From positions 86,877,501-86,941,500 of the forward strand of contig NC_091251.1 of the NCBI RefSeq assembly GCF_042477335.2: a DNA stretch of 64,000 nucleotides, written 5' to 3'. Position 1 is the stretch's first letter; each line of letters starts with the position of its first letter. The stretch comes from Ovis canadensis (lineage: Eukaryota; Chordata; Mammalia; Artiodactyla; Bovidae). A program made the translations under genes and the position numbers. The notes under the pieces are model-generated. The model did no database searches. It had not been told where the DNA came from and saw only the letters and a list, made by a program, of their open reading frames with translations. Positions 9,785 to 21,607 of the stretch are shown in pieces.

Positions 9785-10440
9785 GCAGCAATTTGGTCAC
9801 AAAAGCAGTTCTAGAAAAGACTTGTTCCAGGTACTGGAAGGGTTCCTCTCCCTCCTCCGCTCAGAGCTTATATAGCTGACCTTATACAATGCTCTGTGGT
9901 TGAAGTTTCTATTAACACAATTCATAAAGGAGCCTTAAGACTAAGGACTCTGTACTTAAAGATGAATTTTCTTTAACATGCTTATGAACTGACTCTTTGA
10001 GACTGCCAGACCTTGCCACTCTTCATATTCATGGAGAACTTGACCCTGGATCTGGTAGTACTCGCAGTTTCTCGGAAAGGAGGAGCTGGAGGAAGGGGTC
10101 CGGCAGCTTGTCAGGCTCATGGGGCTGTGCTATCCTTCCAGCTCTTAGAAGCTGAGGCTGGAGCAGTCACCCGACAGACCCGCCGACCACTGACCCTGGG
10201 AGAATCCTGAATAAGAAGGTGGTTTTCTTAGAGCTTGGGCAGGTTGGGCTGTAGGTGGAGGCTCTGCACAGGGTGTCCCTACCTTTCCTTAAGGATATTC
10301 TTCAGAAAAAAAAGTAAGTGAACCTCTTACATTGCCTCCAGGGATCCTGGAATCACCTTACTTGGTAGTGATACCACCAACTGCTGATCCCCATTTGGCG
10401 ACAAATTCAAAAGTCCTCAGAAGCCCTGGGCAGTTTTTAT
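9785..10440 (+). repeat. Copy A relic of MTHFD1 intron 1, paralogous to 53496-54425
   Basis: Strong anchors in order: GTTCCAGGTACTGGAAGG, CAATTCATAAA, AGACTAAGGACTCTG, AGAAGCTGAGGCTGG, CTTAGAGCTTG, CTTCAGA with AAAGTAAGTG, CCCTGGGCAG. In copy B a BovA2 (53957-54246) interrupts the match; it is absent here, so it inserted after duplication. Homology stops near 10440, taken as the right end of copy A. Confidence 0.82.
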
Positions 10441-11376
10441 TAAAAATATATATCATCAAAAGGAATGAAGAGTGAGCCAGTGTTCAAACTATAAGCTAGT
10501 AGGAGCTAATAGTTGAAGTACTTTCCTGACAAGTGTCAAATGTCAGTTTCCCTTTAAAATTTTAAATGCTCCATGGCATGCTGAGATCTTGTGGTATTCC
10601 AGAGTGACTTGGCACACATTTGAGAACCATGGATGTGAGCATTTTAGAAGTTCACTCATCTTTTCCTTGAATGAGTATTCAAGAGAATCATTTTCTTCCA
10701 AAACTACTATAAGGTCCAGTGTAATGTCACTTCTTCCACCCTGAAGATCCCTCTAAAACTAAGCTCCACAGATCTTTTAAAATGACAACAGCAGGCACTG
10801 GGTGTCCACAGGCCTGTCCAGCTTCTGACCTGTTCCTACAGAGGACATCTTGGATAAATCTAAAACTATCTTGTAAGATGAACAGTTTCCTGTTCTAAGT
10901 AAAATTTAGGAATAATATATATTAAAACATCATTAACTTAGAGATCTATCTACAATTAGGAAAACACTGGCAGACACTATTAACTAAGAAAAATAAACAA
11001 TATAGTCTTGTACATTATTAATAATTCTTAATCAGTTTCCTACCTTTCAACATTTCATATCTGATTTTCAAACTCTCAGTTAATCAAATAGATAAAATAG
11101 ATTCAGATTATAGGCTGTAACTTTACCTAGATTCATAAGGGGGCAGAGCCCAAAAAACCATTCATTCTAGACATAAGCCATTAATGTAGATATGAATATT
11201 CTAACTAAGGGTTAATTCTGCTTAAAATACAGTTAATAAATATAATTAGACACTATACATTATAATAACAATCCAGACCAGACCACAAATAAATGTACAG
11301 AACATGATTGCAACAAAGAAAAGTGAATTGCCAAATATCAAAGGAGAGAACAGATTTAACCAAGTTTCAAATGCAT
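10441..11376. other. TEX21 3' flank and duplication junction zone
   Basis: AT-rich, no gene seen. 10571-10640 resembles part of a MER5A-type element (CTTGGCACACATTTGAGAACC). If the duplication was a simple tandem one, the start of copy B should lie just right of 10440. Confidence 0.4.
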
Positions 11377-11382
11377 TTTATT
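11377..11382 (-). terminator. TEX21: Candidate polyadenylation signal AATAAA for TEX21-like gene
   Basis: TTTATT on the + strand reads AATAAA on the - strand, about 70 bases past the stop codon. Another AATAAA (11452-11457) overlaps the stop itself. The downstream one is the more usual arrangement. No expression evidence is available, so this is an inference from position. Confidence 0.45.
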
Positions 11383-11452
11383 CATAATGTAACCATACTC
11401 AAGATGCTAGAGGAAATGTCCATATTTGTGAGTTATTGTTGGCAGAAATTCT

Positions 11453-11614
11453 TTATTCATTATCTTGTCCAGTCTCACTCTCAGAAGCCATCTTTGATTT
11501 GTCAGATGCTTCATATACTTGTATAATAAGCCTTAGGTGATTGATGATTTTCTTGTCTGCTGTTTTCATGTTAAAGCCCAACATCTTCATAATAGTTTCT
11601 CGAAAGTCAACAAG
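11453..11614 (-). CDS. TEX21: TEX21-like coding exon 8 (terminal, stop codon)
   Basis: Terminal coding exon of 162 bases, phase 0, coding residues 474-526 and ending in TAA at 11455-11453. The acceptor is TTCTTTGTAG (AG at 11616-11615) behind a mixed pyrimidine and G-rich tract. The peptide starts LVDFRETIMKMLGFNMKTAD, a compact amphipathic block, continues INHLRLIIQVYEASDKSKM and ends in an acidic tail SESETGQDNE. The LVDFRE...MLGFN block at the very C-terminus is, from memory, similar to the C-terminus of CCDC170-family coiled-coil proteins; I could not check this. AATAAA overlaps the stop codon and a second AATAAA follows about 70 bases on, so the 3' UTR is probably very short. Confidence 0.82.
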   Translation of the reverse strand, partial: LVDFRETIMKMLGFNMKTADKKIINHLRLIIQVYEASDKSKMASESETGQDNE

Positions 11615-12930
11615 CTACAAAGAACCAACCCCCACCCCCCAAAATCAAGATATGTCATGAGTTTTGATCACCTTACTATGTACAATGAAATATTAAGAAA
11701 TTTAGTTTTATTAAACATTTCTTTATGAAGTATAACATATTCTACATTCAAATGTATTTTTAAACTAAAAAAACTCGTTTATAAGAAATCTAAACTTACT
11801 TTTGTATTTTAAGATTTGTTTTTAATTTTACAATTTTATAGGATAAACAATTTTATTGCTGCTTTTTTTTCATGAGGTAATTATTTTGGGTGCTTCTGAT
11901 TTGCTGTAGGTAATAGAGTCCCTGAAGTACATATCTCTCCGCCTTTTCTCTATAGTGATCAACAGGAGAGCAGATAAAATCATCCATAAATCATGCCTAA
12001 AGCACAAGTAGAGACTACCACAGACTTCATTCTGCATATAAATGGGGAAATAAATATTCTAAACTAACAAAGGCTAGTTCAGAACCCAAGCTGGAGTATG
12101 CAGCTAGTTTCCTCCAGTGTCCCAGATATGGGACAGTTCACAAAGGAGGAAATACTAAAAACAAGTCTGAGAACTGGTGGATCAGAGCACCGGTGTCTGT
12201 GGAAGGAAAAGAAAGGTGCATGAAAGTATGTGAGAGCAGAAAAGGCAGCTCTAGAGGGCAAGGTTTCTGAGGAGGCTTAGTGATAAAGGAAAAGGAAAAA
12301 GCAAGCACTGGAAATTAGGGACTTATATAAACAAGAGAGTACTGCAGAAACAGACATCACATAAACCCCACCCCAAAATAAAAGGCTTGACTTCCTAAGT
12401 AAACTTTAAGAAGCTGCACTCACCATGTCAACAGAAGAGGGTGGTATTGAGTTAAGAAACCTAGTATGTAAACCCTGCCCCCTAAGTACCCTAAAGTAGA
12501 AACACCTGAAATTGAGAAGGCACGGCAATTAAAGGGATTTTAAAGTGAATAGATAAACGGCAAATATGCATTCAAAACTGTGATGAGAAGAAAACAGAAA
12601 AGCACTAACATCCAAACTGTTCAGGGCTCTTAAGACCCTTTCTTGAGATTCTCTCTCCTGTCACAGAAACTCTAACCCTGTGGCTATCAGTCAGACAGAA
12701 GCTGACTGACAGATGCCAAGAAGAAATGGTGACAAAGACCTTATATTGAAGATTCCAGGTGCTGATCCATAGCCCAGGTACATCTCTGCCTTCTCGGAGC
12801 TCCGGTTGTTTAACTATGATTCCACAAGGCAATCAATTTTCTTTTGTCTAAGTTAGGGCAGTCTAAATTGAGGTGGGTGTTTATCACTTCAACTTAGAGA
12901 ATTTTCATATAGTATTCAAAGAAAACAAAC
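11615..12930. other. TEX21 intron 7
   Basis: No repeat recognised apart from a short C-rich tract next to the exon 8 acceptor. No open frame with splice support. Confidence 0.5.
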
Positions 12931-13146
12931 CTCTTCTTGTTTTCCCGGTACTTCTTCAAGTGTGCTCTTTGCTGTGCTGAGCTCAGGAGTGGCAGTTTCT
13001 AACATTTGATGGATCTTCTTTTTATCCCATCTTGCTTCTTGCTCATCAGAGTCTACTGTAGTTTTCAGGTCTGTTTCCATAGCTGCCTTCCCTTTCATTG
13101 CTTCAACTTTTGTTAGAGATTCCCTGAGCTTCTCAACTGTTTTGTC
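12931..13146 (-). CDS. TEX21: TEX21-like coding exon 7
   Basis: An internal exon of 216 bases, phase 0, coding residues 402-473. The acceptor is CCCTCATAG (AG at 13148-13147) after a pyrimidine-rich stretch; the donor GAG/GTTTGT (GT at 12930-12929) is weaker than the others. The peptide runs DKTVEKLRESLTKVEAMKGK to STLEEVPGKQEE, very rich in lysine and glutamate, helical and mostly coiled-coil in character. The preceding intron (13147-13812) is short, about 670 bases, and contains a CT-rich tract at about 13236-13288. Confidence 0.8.
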
Positions 13147-13812
13147 CTATGAGGGTAGAGGTTGTAGGAAAGGGAGAAGACTACGATTAGATCTCAGAAG
13201 TCTAAGTAACAGGCGGGCCTAATGCATGATAACTCATGCTTTTTTACTTTCTTCCTCTCTCTTTCTTTTTTTCTTTCTTTTTCTTTTACGAGCTGGATAT
13301 GTAGAAAAAGAAAATTCCACAGTTTATGAATTAAGAGGACATTTCTCCACTATGTCCATCAATAACCAATAGTTAATGAGAACTTTTATTAACTAGGCAT
13401 TTGGGATTTAAAGAGGTTTAACACACATTCCATGTCCCCAAGAGTCCTAGTTTGTGGTAATCAAGCACAGAAATAGAGAATAACTGGATACAGTAAGATT
13501 AAATATTCTTGATAAACTGGCAAAAAAAAAGTTGATCAGTAAGTGTCTAGTGCATCTTTGGTTTCAGGCATAAAATGTACTTTCGAAATACTACGACAGA
13601 AGCTTGATGTCATGAAGATCCAAAGATACTCTGATTCTTAAGATGAGTGGTGGATTTACAACATCTAACTTTATTATCCTATATGTTTAATATTATATAT
13701 ATTATTTTATGGGTGTAAAATAATTTTTAAAGTTCAATGAAAAACATACAGCAAAAACAGTAACAGAACAAAACTTAAATGAATTTTTGAAAGCCTCATG
13801 TCCTTTACTTAC

Positions 13813-14040
13813 TTTAAGGACATTTACTCTTGTCAGTTGAGTTTTCATATTTTTGTTTGACAATTTCAAGTCACTGAGCTGTTTCTGAAGTCTCTGAATT
13901 TTCTCCTCTAATCTTTGAGTTGTAACAGTCTGAAAATTCTGCTGAATATCCAGTAATGTTTCTTGCTTGTTGTCTTTATCTAGCTGCTTGAATGTTTTGC
14001 CATCTTCATCCACCTGGGAAATCTCAGATTGAGAGTTTTC
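13813..14040 (-). CDS. TEX21: TEX21-like coding exon 6 (coiled coil)
   Basis: An internal exon of 228 bases, phase 0, coding residues 326-401. The acceptor is CTGTAAAG (AG at 14042-14041), preceded at a distance by a T run; the donor is the consensus AAA/GTAAGT (GT at 13812-13811). An alternative in-frame acceptor, TTTCCCAG, lies 15 codons further in. The peptide starts ENSQSEISQVDEDGKTFKQL, then becomes a regular coiled coil including EEKIQRLQKQLSDLKLSNK, and ends RVNVLK. The open frame continues upstream of the acceptor into intron, so the start marked by an upstream methionine in a naive ORF is not meaningful. Confidence 0.8.
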
Positions 14041-14467
14041 CTTTACAGAAATCAACAGCATTGAAAAAAAGAAGCTATGCTTTAAATGGTATTCCACGCT
14101 AGCATACCAGATCTACTGATAAATTATAGACTTAATTTTTATATAAATAAGATAGTTTTCATATTATAATATGCATTATAATAATTCAGAAAATAAAATG
14201 TGACAGTAAAAGTGATGGCTCAATGCTAACAAGGGTACAGTTAAGCAGACAATTTATAAACACCATGTGACAGCATGTATTAGTTCAACTTTTCTAATAA
14301 GGTATGATTAGGAAATAATAAAATATTTAGATAAAGATTCAAGCAAAAAAGATATCCTCTACAACATTATTTATAACATGAAGAAATACAAATGTCAAAA
14401 AATAATTAAATTACATGTGATTAATTAATACATTTCATATATTAAGAATTAATATATTTCTTTTGGG

Positions 14468-14660
14468 TTTTTTTCCCTTAATATATACACTTTATTGAAG
14501 TTACAGTTGACCTACAGTATTTCAGGTGCACAGTAAGGTGATTCAGCTATACATATACACATATATTATTTTTCAGGTTATTTTCCATTATAGGTTATAT
14601 AAGATATTGACTACTGTTTCCTCTGCTATACAGTGAACCTTCGTTGCCTGTTACATACCA
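14468..14660 (-). mobile_element. L1 3' end fragment
   Basis: CACTTTATTGAAGTTACAGTTG, TTTCAGGTGCACAGTAAGGTG and TTCAGCTATACATATACAC are the complement of a ruminant L1 3' UTR. Confidence 0.7.
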
Positions 14661-14807
14661 ATTTTTTTTAAAATTAGAAATCTAGGATTCCATTCAGATT
14701 AATACATTTCTTATAAATCAAGTTTTCAAAAACACTTACTAAGAGAAAATGCTAATGATATAGTTAAATGAAAGAAGCAGGATGAAGAAAAATTATGCCT
14801 ATCTCTG

Positions 14808-15083
14808 CTGCTGCTGCTGCCACTAAGTCACTTCAGTCGTGTCCAACTCTGCGACCCCATAGACAGCAGCCCACCAGGCTCCGCCATCCCTGGGATTCTC
14901 CAGGCAAGAACACTGGAGTGGGTTGCCATTTCCTTCTCCAATGCATGGAAGAAAAGTGAAAGTGAAGTTGCTCAGTTGTATCCGACTCTTCGCGATCCCA
15001 TGGACTGCAGCCTACCAGGCTCCTCCTTCCATGGGATTTTCCAGGCAAGAGTACTCGAGTGGGGTGCCATTGCCTTCTCCGAT
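14808..15083 (-). mobile_element. BovA2 dimeric SINE
   Basis: CTGCTGCTGCTGCCACTAAG tail side, then two Bov-A monomers ending in CATTGCCTTCTCCGATG. Confidence 0.92.
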
Positions 15084-15379
15084 GCCTATTTCAGTTATGT
15101 TAAAATATTCATGAAAAATAGTCATAGTAAAATATACCTATATGTTAACACTGGTTATCTCAAAGTGGTAGAATTAGTGGCTATTTTAATTGTATCCTTT
15201 CTACTATTATGTACTTTATAAAGTTACTACCAGAAAAGAGAGACAGAGAGGTGCAAATTTAATAAAGATTCCACATATTTTCACTATATATTAATAAAAT
15301 ATATTTAAAAGAATCACTAGTTCTTCCAATAAGAAAATAGATACTCCAGGCAAGGCTGGTTAAAGAAGGAAAAGAGGAC

Positions 15380-15685
15380 TGACCTGGTCGTCCAGTGGTT
15401 GAGAATCTGCCTGCCAATACAGGGGACACAGGTTTGATCCTTGGTCCTGGAATATTCCACATGCATGGAGCAACTAAGCCCACAAGCCGCAACTACTGAG
15501 CCAGTGTGCTGAAACTACTAAGCCCACTTGCTCTAGAGCCCATGATATACAACAAGAGAAGCCACCTTAACAAGAGGCTTGTGCAGCACCACTAGAGAAT
15601 AGCCCCTGCCTGCTGCAACTAGAGCAAGCCTGCACCCAGCAATGAACACCCAGCACAGCCAAAAATAATAAATAAATAAATACAT
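15380..15685 (+). mobile_element. CHR-type SINE, near full length
   Basis: GACCTGGTCGTCCAGTGGTT head, CAACTACTGAGCC repeats, AGCCACC, tail of AATAAATAAATA. Confidence 0.85.
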
Positions 15686-16581
15686 TTTTTAACTTTTAAA
15701 AAAGGAAGAGAAAATTAAAATACTATTAGGAAAGAGAAACATACAAAACTAATAAACATAGATTAATTTTATAATGAGAAAAAAGTTACTTAAAATGTTA
15801 TTACAAATGTCTTAATCCATTAAAAAATAAAACAAGTAACATATTAAGGAATAAGAATGAGAATGGCACCATTTTTCTTAATAACACACTGGAAATCAGA
15901 AGACAATGGAGTAATGCCTTCAAATCTCTGTGTGAAAATAAAGTCTAAACCCAACTATCAACTGATCCTCAACAACAAAAAAGACCTTGTAATTTATTCA
16001 AAGAATTTTTTCCCTCCAAGATACCATTTCTTAGAAATCTATTAGAAGATGTGCCCCAGCAAAATAAGAAAGTAAATCAAAAGAAAGGAAGACAAAAGAT
16101 TCAGTAAACAGTGCAACCTAACCAAGAGATTGGAGAAGAAAAGTCACAGGATTATAGCTGTGCCCAGGCCCACAAAGCAAACAGTCCAGACTGATGCAAG
16201 AGAATTAAGGAGTCTGGATGAGAAAGAATGGGAGATTTTTGTAGATTATAAGATCATCTGACACAGTATTGGGGAAAATTTAATAAGTGAATGTTGAAAA
16301 TTATACCTATGGAAATACAAGAAAACTATTAACTCTAGGAAAAATAAACACACATTACTACAAGAAAGGAAATGTCACAGGAGTATAATACTGGGCATTT
16401 TGTAAACATTATTTAGTGTCATAGTGAAGTAAATGCTGATTATGGCTTTAGCTAAAAATACTGATATAGCTATACTGGGATGATAGAAGGTGGAGGGGAA
16501 AAGAGATAAACCTTCATCTATCATATAATAGGAAGTCAACAGATAATGTCTAAAACAAATAACTCAGGATATAGCAATATA

Positions 16582-16803
16582 AGGGCTTCCCTGATAACTC
16601 AGCTGTTAAGAATCCACCTGTAAGGCAGGAGATCCTGGTTCAATTCCTGCATTGGGAAGATCCCATGGAGGAGAGCATGACAACCCACCCAAGTATTCTT
16701 GCCTGGAGAATCCCCATGTATTGAGGAACCTGGCAGGCTACAGTCCTTGGGGTTGCAAAGAGTTGGACAAGACTGAGCACTGAGTAAGCACAGCACAGCA
16801 CAC
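16582..16803 (+). mobile_element. Bov-tA SINE
   Basis: GGGCTTCCCTGATAACTCAG head to GACTGAGCACTGAGTAAGC end. Confidence 0.9.
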
Positions 16804-17591
16804 ACCAATATAAGCAAATTGTTTAAGAAAATGGAGTTTACTACCAGAAGCAACAGCTAAAATGGTTAAAAGTAGTTCCCTCTGGGAAACAGGATACGTG
16901 GAAGTACAGATGTGGGCTGCTGCTTTTCAATAGGAGACTCGTGGTATATTTAATTTTTTTAATATATGTATGCATAATACATATATATAAGTATAAAAGA
17001 TAAAAACATTCTCCTAAATAACTGCAGCTCAAAGAAGAAATGAAAATTAATAGAAAATTATAAACATTTATAAAATGCAGTGAAAGAACTTTATATAAAA
17101 TCATACTGAACAACTTACAGAGGAATATTTACAGCCTTTGTTGTTTTTATGAATTAAAACAAGGGAATCCCCCCCAAAACAAGCATATTTACATAAGGAA
17201 AAAGAGAAACAAGGGGTATAGATTTAATAAAGATACCATATATTTTCATTATGTATACATCAAAACTAAACTGGTAAAGTATATATAAGAAAGAATCATT
17301 AGTTCTTTGGAAAGATAAAATAGATGTCCCAGGCAAGTCTGGTTAAGGAGGAAAGAGAGAAAGTAAAAACACACAATATTAGAAAGGAGAAACATACAGA
17401 ATGCATAGATATAGAAAACATGAAAAGAATTCTAAACACTACTTTGTAACTCAGTGGCAATAAGTTGAAAACCTAAAAGAAACACATTGTTTCCTATGAA
17501 ACAATATAATATTCAACTGTGTCAAGAAAACCCTAGAACTCTAGTAATTACTGGACTTAATAAGTAAATTCAATAAGGTGGTGCATGCGTG

Positions 17592-17803
17592 CATGTGTGA
17601 GCTCAGCTGTGCAGTCGTGTCCAACTCTTTGCGACCCATAGACTGTAGCCCTCCAGGTTCCTCTGTCCATGGGATTCTCCAGGCAAGATTACTGGAGTGG
17701 GTTGCCATTTCCTTCTCCGGGGGGATCTTCCTGACCCAGGGACTGAACCCAGGTCTCCCACATTGCAGGTGGATTCTTTACATCTGAGTCACCAAGGAAG
17801 CCA
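17592..17803 (-). mobile_element. Bov-tA SINE
   Basis: On +: CAGTCGTGTCCAACTCTTTG to GAGTCACCAAGGAAGCC; complete head and body in reverse. Confidence 0.9.
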
Positions 17804-17822
17804 TTAAACTTTTACATACTGA

Positions 17823-17940
17823 GGAAACTTCCTGGTGGTCAGTGGATGGGACTCAGCACTCTCACTGCCAGGGCCCTGGATTTGATCGCTGGTCAGGGAA
17901 CAAAAATCCTGCAAGCTATGTGATGCGACCAAAGGAAAAA
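17823..17940 (+). mobile_element. CHR-type SINE
   Basis: GAAACTTCCTGGTGGTCAGT head, CGCTGGTCAGGGAAC, then GCGACCAAAGGAAAAAAAA tail. Confidence 0.8.
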
Positions 17941-18010
17941 AAAATATGCATACACTGTATTGAACTCATACATTAATTGAACACATTTAGAACTCAATCC
18001 CATAGAGAGA

Positions 18011-18222
18011 GGGGGCTTCCCAGGTGGCGCTAGCGGTAAAGGATGCAGTGCAGTAGATGCAAAGAGATGCGGGTTCAATTCCTGGGTCGAGAAGATCCCC
18101 TGGACTAGGAAACGGCAACCCACTCCAGGATTCCTGCTGGAAAATTCCATGGACAGAGGGGCCAGGTGGGCTGCAGTCCCTGGGGTAGCCAAGTAGAACA
18201 CAACTAAGTGAGCACACACACA
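18011..18222 (+). mobile_element. Bov-tA SINE
   Basis: GGGGCTTCCCAGGTGGCGCT head, CCACTCCAGGATTCCTGCTG body, ends in ACACACACACACC. Confidence 0.9.
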
Positions 18223-19424
18223 CCCACCGTAGAGGGAGAAAGCACCGGTGTGGAAATACATACGTATGAACAGACTTATCTCAGCATTGTTTGTAGTGGC
18301 ATAAAAAGTGCGAATAAGAGAATGACCATCAATAGTTCTTAATAGGGAACTGGTTAAACAAGTTATATGTATCGTATGCAATATTATGCAACTGTAAAGG
18401 AATGAGTTAAGCCTATATCTTTTGATCTAAGGAAAGACCATGAAGTACTTATCAAGTAAGATGAGTATTTTGACTAGTACAGTCCCAATTTTGTAAAAAT
18501 GTCAACATTTACATATATGTATAGACTCATATATTTCCATAATCACTGCAATAGTTATAGAAGATATAGATACACTGGTTACTGAGGTGAAATAGGCAGA
18601 AAGAAGGTTAGAGAAGATTATCATTGTTTTCATCAAATCTTTTAGCGTGGTTTCAAGGGTTGTGGAAAGCATGTGCTGTTTATATGTTCTTAAATTTTAA
18701 CATAATATATTTTACAATTTTTATGTTGAAATGAGTCGTTGTCAACTACATTTTCAAGAGCAGAGGTAGAAGCTGGATTCATCTTTGTGCTCTGGAGTGC
18801 ATTGCCAATACCACTTTACCAAGTGCTGGAAGGTTTTAAAAACTGAGTGATCAAACTATCTGGGATCAATGAATGCATGAATGGATGGAATGACAGACTC
18901 GATAGTGAGTGAGTGAATTTATACTCTGGGGCACAGCAGGTATAGAAATAGTATAGCATGGGTATGGGTATTACAAGCAGTTCTGTGAAGAGGTAGTGAA
19001 ATAGAATCAAAATCTCCTGAAAAACATCCTACCTATTCCCATTCCACTTTTAGGATTGACTTTATAGATGCAGAGAAGCAAAAAATAGAAAAGGAAATGG
19101 TCTATAAGATAATTATTGAGGAATCTCACCAACAGCCCCTTCCCTGACACAGTAGCTAAAATTCCATCTTTAGAGAGTCATTTCTTTGAATTCATTTCCC
19201 TCTAATCTTTTCAAAAAAGTATATTAAGAAGTACATTGTTTATTAATGTATATGGAATCTAGAAAAATAGTACTGATACACCTCTTTACAGAGAAGAAAT
19301 GGAGATGCAGATGTAGAGAGTGGACTGGTGGACACAGTGGAAGAAGGAGAGGGTAAGACAAACTGAGAAAGTAGCACTGACATATATACACCACCCTGTG
19401 TAAAACAGGTAACTGGCAGGAAGC

Positions 19425-19710
19425 TGCAGAGAAGGCAATGGCAACCCACTCCAGTACTCTTGCCTGGAAAATCCCATGGGTGGAGGAGCCTGGTAGGCTA
19501 CAGTCCATGGGGTTGTGAAGAGTCGGACACGACTGAGCGACTTCACTTTCACTTTTCACTTTCATGCATTGGAGAAGGAAATGGCAACCCACTCCAGCGT
19601 TCTTGCCTGGAGAATCCCAGGGACAGGGGAGCCTGAGCTCCCCCTGGGCTGCCGTCTATGAGTTGGACACGACTGAAGCGACTTAGCAGCAGCAGCAGCA
19701 GCAGCAGCAG
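19425..19710 (+). mobile_element. BovA2 dimeric SINE with CAG tail
   Basis: Two Bov-A monomers (GGCAATGGCAACCCACTCC; GGAAATGGCAACCCACTCC), ending in CTTAGCAGCAGCAGCAGCAG. Confidence 0.92.
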
Positions 19711-19880
19711 GATGAGAAAGGGATGACAGAGAAGGATATGGCTGGATGGCATCACCAGCTCAATGGACATGAGTCTGAGTAAACTCGGGAGGTTGGTGAT
19801 GGACAGGGAGGCCTGGCATGCTGCAGTCCATGGGGTCGCAAATAGTTGGACACAACTGAGCGACTGAACTGAACTGAACA
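19711..19880 (+). mobile_element. BovB 3' tail
   Basis: GGCTGGATGGCATCACCAGC to the terminal GAACTGAACTGAAC, directly downstream of the BovA2. Confidence 0.82.
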
Positions 19881-20334
19881 CTAAGTTACTAAATAGACGA
19901 ATGGGGAAGATGTTTAAGAAGACTCGACATGTATAAGCTGGTTTTAAAAAAAAGAAAGGTTTGATATACAAAAATAGGACATTTTAGTGAATACTGAGAA
20001 ATAAAATAGTAAATGAATTTTAAGAGAGAGAGTGTAAAAAGATTGTAACTGTACAATAAGCACACTGCCATGCAGCAGGTTTTACTAACACTGAATTTCA
20101 GCAATACCTATTTTCATTTGAATGTTAGGATGAAGAGTGATGAAATTTTACTACAATAATTTGAACATAAAGGAGATATATCTACTTGAACTTGCTGGAT
20201 CAATCTTTTGATAGACTTGACCAGTAAATTCACACAAATGACTGACTTGATAATTTACGTCACTGCGCTGACTAAACTGACCAGTGTCTGGTCATGACAG
20301 AAGCATTATCCTCACCACACCACTATTTTTAAGT

Positions 20335-20575
20335 TAACATTCATTGAGCTTACACTGACCTGTACTAAGCATTTATTATGTATTAATCCATTTAATCCTT
20401 ACAACCATTCTGTGGTACACAAACTATATCCCCCTAAACCCACTCCCACTCCTGCCAAAATTTACAAAATGGAGGCACAGAGAGCATAAATAACCTGCCT
20501 AAGAGCACACATTCGGTAATCGCAGAGCTGGAATTCATACCCAGCCTCTCTGCTCTTAAATCCACTCACTATGTT
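20335..20575 (+). mobile_element. MIR SINE
   Basis: TATTAATCCATTTAATCCTT, ATGGAGGCACAGAGAG, GAGCTGGAATTCATACCCAG are the MIR core. It is beside the exon 5 copy B flank but not in copy A. Confidence 0.85.
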
Positions 20576-20726
20576 ACCCCTATTGAGATAATGGACATCT
20601 TTGTCCCTCTTATCACTATAGTAATAAAAGTAAAATCAGAGCCACAAGGTTTACTGAATCGACTAACTTGAAAATCCACATCTTAAAACTAATTTGAAAG
20701 AGGAACTCATCTGTCGATACACTTAC

Positions 20727-21041
20727 AGACTTCCAAGATTGCTCATTTTCACCAGTCTCCAGAATGCTGCCTTTCACAGCTTCCCCTATGGCTGGTGTGG
20801 GTTCAACACTGTTGCTGGGAAGAGCAGACAGTTGACTGAGGAATTTCTGATAGTGGGATCGCGCTGTTTTAGTTTCCCAGTTGTATGAACGTGGAGGTCT
20901 GTCTAACTCAGGTATTTGTTTTTCCTCACGGATCAAATCTTGTTGACACTTATCCCAAATTTTCTGTCCATCTTTTGGTCCTTCAGAGTGAAAAGTGTTG
21001 TCTCTCTCAAAATTTTTGACCAGGATAGCTTCATCCTTATC
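20727..21041 (-). CDS. TEX21: TEX21-like coding exon 5 (largest exon)
   Basis: An internal exon of 315 bases, phase 0 at both ends, coding residues 221-325. The acceptor is TATATTTAG (AG at 21043-21042) and the donor is the consensus TCT/GTAAGT (GT at 20726-20725). The peptide begins DKDEAILVKNFERDN, passes through a proline- and tryptophan-containing stretch (IWDKCQQDLIREEKQIPELD, then RPPRSYNWETKTARSHYQKF) and ends NEQSWKS. It is less heptad-like than its neighbours and may be a linker or a short helical bundle. This exon has a recognisable second copy at 448-896 in the decayed upstream duplicate. That copy has several stops, a lost donor and a SINE insertion, so the copy here is the retained functional one. 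Confidence 0.85.
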
Positions 21042-21399
21042 CTAAATATACGAACACATGTGTTAAACTTCTTATTTAGAATTTAATATCGAGACATCTA
21101 TTTCTGTCCTCTTGAAATATAAGTATAGTCATAATACAGAACTTGAGGAGAAAAGGCTTTCTATAGAAACAAAGAGTTACAGAGTTATAAGAGAGACAAG
21201 AGCATACTCATAAGAGTAAACTAGAACATCAAGAGGTATTAAAATACCTCTTTGGAGGCATGTGGGAAGGGCAAAAAAACTGATGTTATGGAGAAAGTAT
21301 TTTGAGAACAAAGGAAGTTTAACTTAGACAAGTAGCTAACCAACTGCTCCAGTTTATGAAGGAGCTGTTTACAGAATATTTTGAGATAATAAATATAGA

Positions 21400-21607
21400 A
21401 AAGTGAAGTGAAAGTGAAGTCACGTCCGACTCTTTGTGACCCCGTGGACTGTAGCCCGCCAGGCTCCTCTGTCCATGGGATTCTCCAGGCAAGAATACTG
21501 GAGTGGGTCGCCATTTCCTTCTTCAGGGGATCTTCCTGACCCAGGGATCGAACCCAGGTCTCCCGCATTGCGGGCAGACGCTTTAACCTCTGAGCCACCA
21601 GAGCCCT
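21400..21607 (-). mobile_element. Bov-tA SINE
   Basis: On +: GTGAAGTCACGTCCGACTC to CTCTGAGCCACCAGAGCCC. Confidence 0.9.

Larger units (their letters stand above)
14041..20726. other. TEX21 intron 5
   Basis: 6.7 kb filled by an L1 3' end, two BovA2, three Bov-tA, two CHR SINEs, a BovB 3' tail and a MIR (listed separately). 15700-16550 and 18230-19200 are AT-rich; the part near 15850-16150 looks like an old L1/HAL1 piece. No additional exon supported. Confidence 0.6.

Noticed and set aside
13702-14097. 131-codon open frame as a stand-alone gene
   Set aside because: Only 13813-14040 is exon; both ends run into intron past clear splice sites.
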